Of a stretch of DNA of 38,827 bases, positions 5,946 through 15,116 are shown in pieces; position 1 is the stretch's first letter, and each line of letters begins with the position of its first letter. The notes under the pieces were generated by a model. It worked only from the letters and a program-made list of their open reading frames with translations, was not told the DNA's origin and did no database searches. The stretch comes from an uncultured Streptococcus sp. GTDB lineage: Bacteria > Bacillota > Bacilli > Lactobacillales > Streptococcaceae. Both the position numbers and the translations under genes were made by a program. The stretch lies in the NCBI GenBank assembly GCA_934196125.1, contig CAKPVT010000016.1, forward strand, positions 1-38,827. Reading direction: 5' to 3'.

Positions 5946-6902
5946 TTAACGGAATTTACGGGTATTTTCCGCTAAGTGAACTAAGTGGCGTAAAAAGTCA
6001 TGCGTTTTGGCTTGGTAATCATAAGTCCTGCCTAAATCATAAATATAACCATTGATATAATCAACTTCTGTCTGACGTCCTTTGTTCATATCTTGGTACA
6101 TTGACAGATAATGCAGAGGACTGGTTTCCGCGCTAACATACCGAATGGTCTCCCATTCTTCATCACGACTATTCAGAGGAGTAATGCCCGCTAATTCGGC
6201 AACGTTATAAGTTTCATCAATTAATTGACGTCCTAATTTTTCGGCACCTTCGTAATCAATGAACTGTCCCATACGAATTTCAAAAAGGGTACAAATGGTA
6301 TTGATGACAGAATTGAACACAACTTTTGTGTAAAGTGTTCCTAAAAAATTATCAGTCAGATTTGGATTGAGGTTTGAGGCTTCAAACTCAGTTATTATCT
6401 GCTTTTGAACATCATCGATCGTCCCTGATTGAGCGGCAATATTAATAGAACCAGCACCTGCTTTGCCAATAAAATCAACATTTCCTGCGCCTTTCAAGAC
6501 CGTTCCAATCAGACAAGTTCCTGCTAAAACTTTTTCAGGCGCAAAATAGCGATTGATTTTCTCAATATGTCCCATGCCGTTCATCCCTGTGAAAACATAT
6601 TGATTTTCGTGGAAGAAACGCTTGCTTCGTTCGAGTAATTGCGATAAATTCATTTGTTTATCAAAAACGATAAAAACATCTGGTTTTCCTTGGTATTCTT
6701 CTGGTGTCTGAATGCTAATTGGAATCAGATGACGATTTTTACCATCACATGATTGATAAACACCACCTTGTTTTCTAACCGTGTCGATTTGCTCTTCCCA
6801 CGTATCAATAAAATCCACTTGAGCACCGAGGTGTTCTTTTAATAGCAGCCCAAAACGTAGTCCCACTGCACCTCTTCCAAGTACAGCATAAGTCAAAGCC
6901 AT
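5946..6902 (-). CDS. Ketopantoate reductase (ApbA/PanE) family protein
   Basis: 318 residues. The N-terminal Rossmann motif GRGAVGLRFG (~8-17) binds NADP(H). The middle GMNGMGHIEKI and LAGTCLIGTVLKGAG segments and the C-terminal helical domain (TKVVFNSVINTICTLF, with the catalytic-type Lys and the Asn) match 2-dehydropantoate 2-reductase. In pantothenate synthesis that enzyme reduces ketopantoate to pantoate. Streptococci often have divergent paralogues, so the exact substrate is uncertain. The start ATG at 6902 has a strong AAAGGAGG. It is a stand-alone gene between degV and rplM with its own leader. Confidence 0.8.
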   Translation of the reverse strand: MALTYAVLGRGAVGLRFGLLLKEHLGAQVDFIDTWEEQIDTVRKQGGVYQSCDGKNRHLIPISIQTPEEYQGKPDVFIVFDKQMNLSQLLERSKRFFHENQYVFTGMNGMGHIEKINRYFAPEKVLAGTCLIGTVLKGAGNVDFIGKAGAGSINIAAQSGTIDDVQKQIITEFEASNLNPNLTDNFLGTLYTKVVFNSVINTICTLFEIRMGQFIDYEGAEKLGRQLIDETYNVAELAGITPLNSRDEEWETIRYVSAETSPLHYLSMYQDMNKGRQTEVDYINGYIYDLGRTYDYQAKTHDFLRHLVHLAENTRKFR

Positions 6903-6995
6903 GTCTTTTCCTCCTTTGATTTTAAAAATTCTATCACTTCATCAGTCGAATATGGAGGAAATTAGGTATAGAATTTTCTTATGGCTAGCTATAAA

Positions 6996-7026
6996 TAAAA
7001 AGGCTAGAACTTACTATTCTAACCTT
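6996..7026 (-). terminator. Terminator after degV
   Basis: On the minus strand, AAGGTTAGAA pairs with TTCTAGCCTT and is followed by TTTATT. Confidence 0.65.
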
Positions 7027-7032
7027 TCTCTA

Positions 7033-7893
7033 TTATCTTGCTTCTTTTCCGATTGAAAAGACGGCTAATGTCCCTGGTCCTACATGTGCAGAAATGACTG
7101 GTCCTAGTGGCATGATGAGGACATGGTCAACATCTTCATGTTCTAGTAATGATTTTTTGAGTATTTCAGCACCTTCAATGTCATTGGCATAGGCAACAAC
7201 GGCTGTGTCATGTGCTAATGATTGTGTTGCTTGAGAAATGACTTCTTTCAAAGCTTTTTTGCGTCCACGAACTTTGGCTAATGGAACTAACTTTCCAGAT
7301 GGTTCAATCCACAAAAGTGGCTTGATATTTGCCAAACTTCCCATAATAGCTGACGTTTTTGATAAACGTCCTCCACGCATAAGATGATAAAGGTCATCAA
7401 CCAAGAAATAGGTTCTTAGACGTGGCAAAATATCAATAATCATTGCTTTGGCTTCTTCAAGAGATTTTCCTTCATCACGCGCTTGCGCTGCTAAAATAGA
7501 CAAGTAACCTTCACCGACAGCAGCAGCCAAAGTGTCAACAATTTCAATAGTAGCTTGCGGGAATTCTTCCAAGACGATATCACGCGCAATCATCGAGCTT
7601 TGATACGTTCCTGAAAGAACAGATGAAAATGCCAAATAAAGCACTTTGTCTCCATTTTGAGCATGATGTCGGAAGCTTTCTTCAAATTGTCCCACGTTAA
7701 CTTGACTAGTAGTTGGTTTGCCACCATTTTTCATGCTTTCAAGCAATACTTCACTCGTTAAACGGTTCTCACCGACAGTTTCGTATGTTTTTCCATCTAA
7801 TTGAATGGTTAATCCTAAAATTTCAACATCGTGAGCGTTTGCCCATTCTTCATCTAAATCAGCTGTTGAATCTGTTATTAATTTAAAAGTCAT
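7033..7893 (-). CDS. degV: DegV family fatty-acid-binding protein
   Basis: 286 residues from the ATG at 7891-7893 (MTFKLITDSTADLDEEW), which has AAGGAAG upstream; a longer frame of 23 codons lacks a site. The LITDSTADL start, TSQVNVGQFEESF and the HLMRGGRLSKTSAI block are signatures of the two-domain DegV fold. DegV/FakB proteins hold a fatty acid for the kinase FakA, feeding phospholipid synthesis. Several paralogues exist per genome, and their fatty-acid preference cannot be read from sequence alone. It is followed by its own terminator. Confidence 0.9.
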   Translation of the reverse strand: MTFKLITDSTADLDEEWANAHDVEILGLTIQLDGKTYETVGENRLTSEVLLESMKNGGKPTTSQVNVGQFEESFRHHAQNGDKVLYLAFSSVLSGTYQSSMIARDIVLEEFPQATIEIVDTLAAAVGEGYLSILAAQARDEGKSLEEAKAMIIDILPRLRTYFLVDDLYHLMRGGRLSKTSAIMGSLANIKPLLWIEPSGKLVPLAKVRGRKKALKEVISQATQSLAHDTAVVAYANDIEGAEILKKSLLEHEDVDHVLIMPLGPVISAHVGPGTLAVFSIGKEAR

Positions 7894-8003
7894 AATTCTT
7901 CCTTTACTATCAAACACTGATTTTTTCTGACATTTTACCGTCAAATCAGTTTTCATTTCCAAAACAATACTTTGATAATCAAATGATTTTAAATTATTGT
8001 ACC

Positions 8004-8032
8004 AAAAAAACTCACATTGTGCGAGCTTCTTT
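8004..8032 (-). terminator. Terminator after yacP
   Basis: A minus-strand hairpin (CTCGCAC...GTGAG with a short loop) is followed by a run of seven T. It ends the pnp-to-yacP block. Confidence 0.6.
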
Positions 8033-8056
8033 TTTAAAAGTCTGTTCCTGATTAAA

Positions 8057-8587
8057 CTACATATCGTCTAGCAATTGCTTCAATTTATCCAATTGTCCGT
8101 CGTTCCAAGGACGTAATTTTGGTGTTGTCAAATCAATATGTTGAGACATTTTATCCAAATCTGATTTGACTGCATTAACACGTTGTTCGAGTTCACGGGC
8201 CGAGACACGTAAAGCTCCCTGAGAGAAAACTGTCCACTGCTCATTCAAATCACTGGTCGCAACTTCAACAAGATGACGAGGTGTGTTTAATTCAGCAGCG
8301 GTACGTTCAATGTAAGAATCTGCAGTCTCGTCTTCTTCTGTAAAGATGACTTGAATTTTATATTGGTCATAGCGTTGACGAACTCCAGGGACATATTGCG
8401 CATCAAAGACACAGATGATGTCAAGATTTTCAAAATGAGCGTAGTTATTTAACTTACGTAGCAAGATATTTCTGGCTTCGTCTAGTTGATTTTTCTTAAA
8501 CAGTTGACGTGTTTCCTGCCAAAAGGCAATCATATTATAACCATCAACTAAGAGGATTTTTTTCTTCAATTGTTCTAGTCCTTTCAT
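8057..8587 (-). CDS. yacP: NYN-domain ribosome-associated endoribonuclease (YacP/Rae1 family)
   Basis: Up to 176 residues. KKKILLVDGYNMIAFW carries the first acidic residue of the PIN-like NYN nuclease; VFDAQY, FTEEDETADSYIE and VATSDLNEQW supply the others. Bacillus Rae1 cleaves mRNA in the ribosomal A site. The ATG at 8587 has no ribosome site, while an in-frame TTG at 8567-8569 follows AAAGGA at good distance and would give MKKKILLVDGYN, the usual family start; I favour the TTG. It lies 32 bp after rlmB in the same operon. Confidence 0.88.
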   Translation of the reverse strand: MKGLEQLKKKILLVDGYNMIAFWQETRQLFKKNQLDEARNILLRKLNNYAHFENLDIICVFDAQYVPGVRQRYDQYKIQVIFTEEDETADSYIERTAAELNTPRHLVEVATSDLNEQWTVFSQGALRVSARELEQRVNAVKSDLDKMSQHIDLTTPKLRPWNDGQLDKLKQLLDDM

Positions 8588-8619
8588 AGATGGCTAGCTT
8601 TTTTCGGCTTTACAAGGTT

Positions 8620-9369
8620 TTAGTCGATTTTATGACGGAAAACTTCGTATATTAATACTGCCGCAGCGACGCTGGCATTTAAGCTCTGCACATGACCGTT
8701 CATCGGAATGGTGATCATTTCATCAACTTGTTTTTTGATGTTTTGTGAAATGCCTTTTCCTTCGTTTCCGATGATTAATGCTAATTTACCTGAAGTATTC
8801 CATTTGTGAGATGGGGTTCCATTCATGTCTGTTCCAAATACCCAGAAGCCCTGTTCTTTTAATTTATCAAGGGTTTGGCTGAGATTGGTCACACGTGCAA
8901 TCGGCACATGCTCAACGGCACCTGTTGATGTCTTGGCAACAACTGGCGTAACACCAACCGCACGGTGTTTTGGAATGATAACACCTGTCACGTTTGTTGC
9001 ATCAGCTGTTCGCAAGATTGAGCCAAAATTATGTGGGTCATTGAGTCCGTCCAAGATAAGAATGAGCGGATTTTCTTCCTGCACAGCTTTATCCAAAATC
9101 GCATCCAATTCTGCATAGGCGAATTCTGAAACACGCAAAACAAATCCTTGGTGAACAGCACCATTTGTCATATCGCTAAGTGTTTTTTTAGGCGTCCAAG
9201 AGATGGATACTTTTTTCTCTGCTGCTAAGTTTTTTATCTTATTAACATTTTTTCCGCGTAAATCGTCTTGAATGTAGAGTTTATTTCCTGTATTAGCCGT
9301 CAAACTCTCCGTTACGGCATGAACACCGTAAACAATGTCATTAGTTTCATTAAATTCTCTGTTTTTCAT
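8620..9369 (-). CDS. rlmB: 23S rRNA (guanosine-2'-O-)-methyltransferase RlmB
   Basis: 249-residue SpoU/TrmH-type methyltransferase that modifies a 23S rRNA guanosine (G2251 in E. coli numbering) using S-adenosylmethionine. An N-terminal L30e-like substrate-binding domain (DIVYGVHAVTESL) precedes the SPOUT knot with ILDGLNDPHNFGSILRTADA, IIGNEGKGIS and SLNASVAAAVLIYE. It sits between mrnC and yacP, as in other Firmicutes. The ATG at 9367-9369 has no visible Shine-Dalgarno; a TGATATAAT -10 lies only ~7 bp upstream, so a leaderless transcript is possible in addition to read-through from mrnC. Confidence 0.95.
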   Translation of the reverse strand: MKNREFNETNDIVYGVHAVTESLTANTGNKLYIQDDLRGKNVNKIKNLAAEKKVSISWTPKKTLSDMTNGAVHQGFVLRVSEFAYAELDAILDKAVQEENPLILILDGLNDPHNFGSILRTADATNVTGVIIPKHRAVGVTPVVAKTSTGAVEHVPIARVTNLSQTLDKLKEQGFWVFGTDMNGTPSHKWNTSGKLALIIGNEGKGISQNIKKQVDEMITIPMNGHVQSLNASVAAAVLIYEVFRHKID

Positions 9370-9385
9370 AGTGTTATTATATCAC

Positions 9386-9416
9386 GAAAACCAGCTCTCA
9401 TGCGAGAAATGGCTGT
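9386..9416 (-). terminator. Possible weak terminator/hairpin after mrnC
   Basis: Minus-strand CAGC...CTC-gcat-GAG...GCTG followed by GTTTT. The stem has bulges, so partial read-through into rlmB is likely. Confidence 0.35.
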
Positions 9417-9431
9417 TATTTTTATTTATAG

Positions 9432-9836
9432 CTAGTCTTCTATTTTCTCAACGGCTTGAATACACCAGTCGATTAGTTCTTCGAGGCGTTCGATTTGGCC
9501 AGTCATATGAAGATAGCCTATGACTGCTTCAAAACCTGTTGACATGCGATAAGTCACGACATCCGCATTTTTAGCTTTGGTGTGGCTATTTGTGTTGCGA
9601 CCACGTTTATAGATGTCTTCTTCTTTTTCGGTCAATAGCTGAGCTTCTAACATAAGATTAATTAGCATAGCTTGCGCCTTAGCAGAGACATATTCGGTTG
9701 CTTTGCGGTGCAATTGATTTGGCTTTGTTAATCCTTGAAAAATCAAGTGCTTACGAATATACATAGAATAAACCGCGTCACCTTCAAAAGCAAGGGCAAT
9801 ACCATTAATTAGATTGACATCTACCTTGTTAGTCAC
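9432..9836 (-). CDS. mrnC: Mini-ribonuclease III (MrnC)
   Basis: 134 residues: an RNase III catalytic domain without a double-stranded RNA-binding domain. It matures 23S rRNA precursor ends in Firmicutes. NGIALAFEGDAVYSMYIRKHL contains the signature acidic residues; GRNTNSHTKAKNADVVTYR and the final helix complete the fold. The start is GTG 9834-9836 with GAGGTGG upstream. It overlaps the cysS stop by 8 bp, indicating translational coupling in the cysS-mrnC-rlmB-yacP operon. Confidence 0.93.
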   Translation of the reverse strand: MTNKVDVNLINGIALAFEGDAVYSMYIRKHLIFQGLTKPNQLHRKATEYVSAKAQAMLINLMLEAQLLTEKEEDIYKRGRNTNSHTKAKNADVVTYRMSTGFEAVIGYLHMTGQIERLEELIDWCIQAVEKIED

Positions 9837-11175
9837 GTGTCCACCTCACACCATCTTTGGTATCAAGAAGCTTAATACCTTGTGCTGCTAATTGGTCACG
9901 AATGGCATCTGCTGTTGCGAAATCTTTATTGGCACGCGCAACTTGGCGTTTTTCAATAAGTGCTTCAATATCAGCATCCAAGACTTCTTCTTCAAACACA
10001 ATACCAAATACAGCAAGCATCTTAGCAAAGGTATCTTTGACTGCTTGATTATAATTACCTGAATTAATCCATTTTGCCATATCAAAAATGACTGTAATAC
10101 CATTTGCCGTATTGAAATCATCATCCATAGCAGCTTCAAAATCAGCTTTAAATTTTGCCAATTCAGCAGCATCAGCTTCTTCAGTAAGTGGCAATGTAAA
10201 AGTATTTTTCAAATATTTAAGATTAACAGAGGCGTCATGAACAGCTTTTTCAGTGAAATTTACTGGCTTGCGGTATTGTTGTGTCGCAAGGAAAAATCTT
10301 AAAACTTGTCCATCAACGTTTTTTAACATATCATGAACAGTTACAAAATTTCCAAGAGATTTTGACATTTTTTCATTATCCACATTAACAAAACCATTAT
10401 GCATCCAATAATTAGCAAATGTTTTTCCTGTTTTGGCTTCAGATTGGGCGATTTCGTTGGTATGGTGAGGAAATTCCAAGTCGGCTCCACCACCGTGAAT
10501 ATCAATCGTATCACCAAGAATGGTTGTCGCCATAACAGAACATTCAATATGCCAACCAGGGCGTCCTTCTCCCCATGGGCTTTGCCATGAAACCTCGCCT
10601 GGTTTGGCTGATTTCCAAAGGGCAAAGTCTAAGGGATTTTCCTTGATTTCTCCTTCGCCATCAACACGACCACTAGCTCCAACTTCTAAGTCAGCAAGTG
10701 TTTTATTAGCGAGTTTTGCATAGTTTTGGCTTTTTGCAACGCGAAAATACACATCGCCATTAGCTTCGTAAGCAAAACCTTTATCTACCAAGACTTTCAC
10801 AAAGTCAATAATTTCATCCATATAATCAATGACACGAGGATTTTTAGTTGCTGGTTTCACACCGAGTTGTTTGATATCTTCCATGAAAGCGGCGATAAAT
10901 TTATCTGAAAAAACTTTGGTGTCCATACCAGCTTCAGCAGCTCCTTTGATGATTTTGTCATCAACATCTGTGAAGTTAGAAATATAGTTAACCTTGTAGC
11001 CTCGGTATTCAAAATAACGACGAATAGTATCAAATGCCACAACGCTACGAGCATTTCCAATATGAATATAGTTGTAAACCGTTGGTCCGCAGACATACAT
11101 ATTAACCGTATTTTCAGTAATCGGCACGAAATCTCGCAAACTTCTGGTCATTGTATCATAAATTTTAATTATCAT
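9829..11175 (-). CDS. cysS: Cysteinyl-tRNA synthetase
   Basis: 448-residue class I synthetase that charges tRNA-Cys. It has a HIGH-type YIHIGNARS (~35-43), the KMSKSLGN loop (~268), and zinc ligands: Cys in MYVCGPTVYN (~29), Cys in WHIECSVMA (~210) and the HGGGADLEFPHH histidines. A C-terminal helical DALR-like region follows. Length is normal for the family. RBS GGTGGAG precedes ATG 11173-11175. It lies 58 bp after cysE, so cysteine synthesis and its charging are linked. No T-box leader is seen in that short gap. Confidence 0.97.
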   Translation of the reverse strand: MIIKIYDTMTRSLRDFVPITENTVNMYVCGPTVYNYIHIGNARSVVAFDTIRRYFEYRGYKVNYISNFTDVDDKIIKGAAEAGMDTKVFSDKFIAAFMEDIKQLGVKPATKNPRVIDYMDEIIDFVKVLVDKGFAYEANGDVYFRVAKSQNYAKLANKTLADLEVGASGRVDGEGEIKENPLDFALWKSAKPGEVSWQSPWGEGRPGWHIECSVMATTILGDTIDIHGGGADLEFPHHTNEIAQSEAKTGKTFANYWMHNGFVNVDNEKMSKSLGNFVTVHDMLKNVDGQVLRFFLATQQYRKPVNFTEKAVHDASVNLKYLKNTFTLPLTEEADAAELAKFKADFEAAMDDDFNTANGITVIFDMAKWINSGNYNQAVKDTFAKMLAVFGIVFEEEVLDADIEALIEKRQVARANKDFATADAIRDQLAAQGIKLLDTKDGVRWTRD

Positions 11176-11233
11176 GTCTGTTTCTCCACCTTTATAGTCA
11201 TTCTTAAACTATTGTTTAAACTGTTCATGTTGT

Positions 11234-11851
11234 CTAAAGTTTTGAGGAATGCAAGCTTTGATAGCGTGCTTCTTCAAGTTTAGACGTGTAATATTCACGA
11301 TTTTCTTCCATGTTATGAATAGCATCCACATCTTTCTTACCGTGAACACGAACAACTTTTGCAGGAACACCGACAACCGTGACATCAGCAGGAACATCCG
11401 CAACTACAACAGCAGCAGCACCTACCTTAGCATTTTTTCCAATTTCAATAGGACCAATGACTTGAGCGTGAGCAGAGACAAGCGCTCCTTCACGAACGGT
11501 CGGATGACGTTTTCCTGCATCTTTACCTGTTCCACCAAGGGTTACACCGTGGTAGAGCATGACTCCCTTTTCCACAATAGCTGTTTCTCCGATAACAAGC
11601 CCTGAACCGTGGTCAATAAAAACTCCTTCAGCAATTTCAGCTCCTGGGTGAATTTCAATTTGTGTCCAAAAGCGCCAAAATTGGCTGTGCATACGAGCAA
11701 TTAATTTAAAACCATGTTTCCACAAAAAATGCGATAAACGATGTGCAGCTAGTGCTTTAATACCGGGATACGTTAAGATAATTTCCAGAGAGCTACGAGC
11801 CGCTGGATCATTTTTCTTAACGATATCTATGGTTTCTTTCCACCAACCCAT
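11234..11851 (-). CDS. cysE: Serine O-acetyltransferase
   Basis: 205 residues. It acetylates L-serine with acetyl-CoA, the first step of cysteine synthesis. After an N-terminal helical part come left-handed beta-helix hexapeptide repeats (IHPGAEIAEGVFIDHGSG, GVTLGGTGKDAGKRHP) with the catalytic His and Asp of IDHG and the GGTGK loop, then the NAKVGAAAVVVADVP cap. ATG 11849-11851 has GGAGAAG upstream. It lies just after sseB (15 bp). Confidence 0.96.
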   Translation of the reverse strand: MGWWKETIDIVKKNDPAARSSLEIILTYPGIKALAAHRLSHFLWKHGFKLIARMHSQFWRFWTQIEIHPGAEIAEGVFIDHGSGLVIGETAIVEKGVMLYHGVTLGGTGKDAGKRHPTVREGALVSAHAQVIGPIEIGKNAKVGAAAVVVADVPADVTVVGVPAKVVRVHGKKDVDAIHNMEENREYYTSKLEEARYQSLHSSKL

Positions 11852-11866
11852 ATCTTCTCCTTTCCT

Positions 11867-12622
11867 TTATTCATCTTCGTCAATTTCAGACCAATCCACT
11901 AAGATTTGTTGGTCGTCAAATGGATTAATGGCAACTCCGACCGTTTCGTCAATGTCATTTTCGCCATGTCCTGGTTGGTAAATATCTGCCAAGCGCCACG
12001 TTAAAACACTTCCTTGTGCTTTACGGAATGGCAAACCAAAATCGTTGTGGTTATACCATTTAGCAAAACTTTGAAGGTTTGAGAAAGCAGGCACATAGCT
12101 TTTGCCTTCTGGTGTTGACATTGTTGGAAACATGCGATCAAAACTCTTGTCATCACGTGGGTGAACAAAAGCAGGTACTAAATAATATTTATCCAAAACA
12201 TCTGCGGCGAGATTTTCTTCTCCCATGAGTTTGTTTAGGATAGTTGTGTAAGCATTTAAAAATTGGATTAATTCACTGCTTTTAAAAATTGTTGAATTCC
12301 CAAAATCACCTGATTTTTTAAGGTTAAAGCCAATTCCAGTCAATCCTTTTTCAATGACTTCTTTCAAAACATCCAAAGTTGGACGTTCAACCCAATTTTG
12401 AGTTTTGGCACTGTCTTGTTCTTCTTTGAAATTTTCAAGATCTTCTTTGTCAGAAAAGACAGGCGTAACCTTTTGCCCTTCAATATCAAGAGCGTAAGGT
12501 TGGTCACTCGCCAAAACAGGAATATTGTGCAAAGCATTGACAAGAGCAATGCTATCTAAAAAATTATCTGGTGCGTTTACAAATGCACGCAAACGCAAAT
12601 CAAGTTCATTTAAATTTGTCAT
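11867..12622 (-). CDS. SseB family protein
   Basis: About 251 residues, with an SseB-like N-terminal region and a C-terminal SseB/enhancing-lycopene-like domain. Segments include SKTQNWVERPTLDVLKEVI-like and NPFDDQQILVDWSEIDEDE at the acidic end. The start should be ATG 12620-12622 (MTNLNELDL), because the GGAG site lies between it and an upstream in-frame ATG at 12637. SseB proteins were named for serine sensitivity in E. coli; the molecular role is unknown. Placement directly before cysE makes a link to serine/cysteine metabolism attractive but unproven. Confidence 0.75.
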   Translation of the reverse strand: MTNLNELDLRLRAFVNAPDNFLDSIALVNALHNIPVLASDQPYALDIEGQKVTPVFSDKEDLENFKEEQDSAKTQNWVERPTLDVLKEVIEKGLTGIGFNLKKSGDFGNSTIFKSSELIQFLNAYTTILNKLMGEENLAADVLDKYYLVPAFVHPRDDKSFDRMFPTMSTPEGKSYVPAFSNLQSFAKWYNHNDFGLPFRKAQGSVLTWRLADIYQPGHGENDIDETVGVAINPFDDQQILVDWSEIDEDE

Positions 12623-12666
12623 CGTTAAACTCCACATTTACAAAAGATGAGCAAGTCAAAAAGTGA

Positions 12667-14850
12667 TTAGTCGATTTTGTCATGTTTTTCTTTACGATCA
12701 CGTAAGCGTCCGCCAAATGGTGAATGTCCTTTGTGTTCTTTCTCAGCTTTTGGTGGACGTGGTAACAAAGCCTTCATTGAAGCATCAACGCGACCTTTAT
12801 CATCAACTTTAATGACTTTAACATCGACTTCTTCACCGACTTCTAAAACATCAGAAACATTAGCCGTACGTGACCATGAAATCTCTGAAATGTGAACAAG
12901 GGCATCTGTCTTATCAAAGAGATTAACAAACGCACCGAATTTTTCGATACGAACAACTTTGGCATGGTAAACTTCACCAACTTTAGCCTCGCGAACTAAA
13001 CCAGCAATGATTTCTTTTGTGCGGTCAATTGCAGCTTGGTCAGATGAATAAATAGATACATTTCCTTCATCGTCAATATCGATTTTAACACCAGTTTCTT
13101 CGATAATTTTATCAATCGTTTCGCCACCTTTACCGATGACAACTTTGATTTTATCAACATCAATCTTGATTGTATCAATTTTTGGTGCTGTCGGAGCCAA
13201 TTGGGGACGTGGTGCTGGGATAGTTGCTTCAATCAAATCAAGGATTTCAAAACGAGCTTTCTTAGCTTGAGCAAGAGCTTCTTTCAAGATTTGAGGGGTG
13301 ATTCCTTCAATCTTAATATCCATTTGAAGCGCTGTAATCCCTTCACGTGTACCAGCAACTTTAAAGTCCATATCACCAAAGTGATCCTCAAGACCTTGGA
13401 TATCTGTCAAGATTGTGTAGTTGCTACCGTCTGAAATCAATCCCATGGCAATACCTGCTACTGGAGCTTTGATTGGTACACCACCAGCCATAAGAGCAAG
13501 AGTACCCGCACAGATTGAAGCTTGTGAAGATGAACCATTTGATTCCAAAACTTCAGCTACAAGACGGATTGCATACGGAAATTCTTCTAAGCTAGGAAGA
13601 ACTTGCGCAAGAGCACGTTCACCAAGGGCACCATGACCGATTTCACGACGACCTGGAGCGCCATAACGTCCTGTTTCACCAACTGAATATTGTGGGAAAT
13701 TGTAGTGATGTAAGAAACGTTTCTTGTATTCTGGGTCAAGACCGTCAACAATTTGTGTTTCTCCCATTGGAGCAAGGGTCAAGACTGATAATGCCTGTGT
13801 TTGTCCACGTGTGAAAAGACCTGAACCGTGAACTTTTGGTAAATAATCAATTTCAGCATCCAATGGACGAATTTCATCAACACGACGACCGTCAGGACGA
13901 ATTTTGTCTTCGGTAATCAAGCGACGGACTTCTTCATGTTCCATTTGTTCAAGGATTTCAGCAACGTCACGTATGATAGTTTCGTAGTTTTCATCGTCAG
14001 CGTAGCGTTCTTCGTAAACAGCAATGACTCGTTCTTTCACAGCTTCTGTCGCTGCTTCACGCACTTTTTTCTCTTCAACTTGAACTGCTTTTTGAAGGTC
14101 AGCGTTATAAGCAGCGATGATTTCAGCTTGCAATTCTGGGTCAACTTGAAGCAATTCAACCTCAGCTTTTTCTTTACCAACAGCTGCGACGATTTCTTCT
14201 TGGAAAGCAATCAATTCACGGACAGCTTCGTGCCCTTTAAGAAGCGCTTCAAGCATGATGTCTTCTGATAATTCTTTGGCACCAGACTCAACCATATTAA
14301 TGGCATCTTTTGTACCAGCAACACTCAACTCAAGAAGTGAGGCTTCTTTTTGTGCAGCTGACGGATTGATAATAAATTCACCGTCAATGTAAGCTACTTG
14401 AACGCCTGCAATAGGTCCGTTAAATGGAATATCTGAGATAGATAAAGCAAGTGAGCTACCAAACATAGCCGCCATTGGCGCACTAGCATCTTCATCGTAA
14501 GAGAGAACGGTATTAATCACTTGAACTTCATTACGGAAACCTTCTGCAAACATTGGACGAATCGGACGGTCAATCAAACGCGCTGTCAAAGTCGCATCAG
14601 TCGTTGGTCGTCCTTCACGTTTATTGAAACCACCAGGGAATTTTCCAGCTGCATACATTTTTTCTTCATAGTTAACTTGAAGTGGGAAAAAGTCACCTGT
14701 TGACATCTTCTTAGACATGACAGCTGCACTAAGAATGGTTGATTCACCATAACGTACCACAGCAGCGCCATTGGCTTGTTTAGCAACTTGACCAATCTCA
14801 ACAACAAGTGGTCTGCCAGCGAAAGTTGTTTCAAAAGTTTGTTTTGACAT
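12667..14850 (-). CDS. pnp: Polynucleotide phosphorylase
   Basis: 727 residues: 3'-to-5' phosphorolytic exoribonuclease, a trimer and a core mRNA decay enzyme. Two RNase PH-like domains (residues ~1-220 and ~315-545, with FFPLQVNYEEKMYAAGKFPG and GYPGRREIGHG-like active-site motifs) flank a helical linker. Then come KH (IKVVIGKGGETIDKI, ~560) and S1 (VYHAKVVRIEKFGAFVNL, ~625) domains and a basic tail. RBS AGAGGAAT precedes ATG 14848-14850. It heads the pnp-sseB-cysE cluster. The neighbouring gene is normally rpsO; here adhE and a variable island separate them. Confidence 0.98.
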   Translation of the reverse strand: MSKQTFETTFAGRPLVVEIGQVAKQANGAAVVRYGESTILSAAVMSKKMSTGDFFPLQVNYEEKMYAAGKFPGGFNKREGRPTTDATLTARLIDRPIRPMFAEGFRNEVQVINTVLSYDEDASAPMAAMFGSSLALSISDIPFNGPIAGVQVAYIDGEFIINPSAAQKEASLLELSVAGTKDAINMVESGAKELSEDIMLEALLKGHEAVRELIAFQEEIVAAVGKEKAEVELLQVDPELQAEIIAAYNADLQKAVQVEEKKVREAATEAVKERVIAVYEERYADDENYETIIRDVAEILEQMEHEEVRRLITEDKIRPDGRRVDEIRPLDAEIDYLPKVHGSGLFTRGQTQALSVLTLAPMGETQIVDGLDPEYKKRFLHHYNFPQYSVGETGRYGAPGRREIGHGALGERALAQVLPSLEEFPYAIRLVAEVLESNGSSSQASICAGTLALMAGGVPIKAPVAGIAMGLISDGSNYTILTDIQGLEDHFGDMDFKVAGTREGITALQMDIKIEGITPQILKEALAQAKKARFEILDLIEATIPAPRPQLAPTAPKIDTIKIDVDKIKVVIGKGGETIDKIIEETGVKIDIDDEGNVSIYSSDQAAIDRTKEIIAGLVREAKVGEVYHAKVVRIEKFGAFVNLFDKTDALVHISEISWSRTANVSDVLEVGEEVDVKVIKVDDKGRVDASMKALLPRPPKAEKEHKGHSPFGGRLRDRKEKHDKID

Positions 14851-15014
14851 ATTTATTCCTCTGATATTTTATTTTGATACATCCGTTTTTTACAAAAACC
14901 AGTCTGTAAAAGACTTATAAACTCGTCTTTGCATAAAACCACGTATCTCTATCATTTTATCACATTTTATGGGAAATAGCAGAGCTTGTAGCATAGTTTT
15001 TTAAGAATACTAAA

Positions 15015-15040
15015 AAGCAGTTGCCAGTTGACAACTGCTT
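15015..15040 (-). terminator. Terminator downstream of the membrane-protein island
   Basis: AAGCAGTTG and CAACTGCTT (perfect 9-bp stem) are followed on the minus strand by a T-run. It would insulate pnp from the island. Confidence 0.7.
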
Positions 15041-15062
15041 CTTACCAAAATATGTCATTGAT

Positions 15063-15116
15063 TTACTTGCCAAAGAATAAATCAACGACTGCAATAACAA
15101 TGATAGGGCCTTTCAT
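15063..15116 (-). other. Micro-ORF, 17 codons, hydrophobic
   Basis: ATG at 15114-15116 encodes MKGPIIVIAVVDLFFGK. There is a poor GGGATAG-type site upstream. It may be a relic of a transmembrane segment or a small peptide; codon evidence is too short to decide. Confidence 0.2.

Noticed and set aside
11176..11233. T-box riboswitch before cysS
   Set aside because: The gap is only 58 bp and has no room for stem I and the specifier loop.
12996..14703. Several 60-110 codon frames opposite or within pnp
   Set aside because: They are shadows of the pnp coding frame, with low-complexity, unlikely protein sequence.
15063..15116. Micro-ORF as a quorum-sensing (SHP-like) pheromone
   Set aside because: No Rgg-type regulator gene is adjacent, the ribosome site is poor and the sequence does not match a known pheromone pattern.
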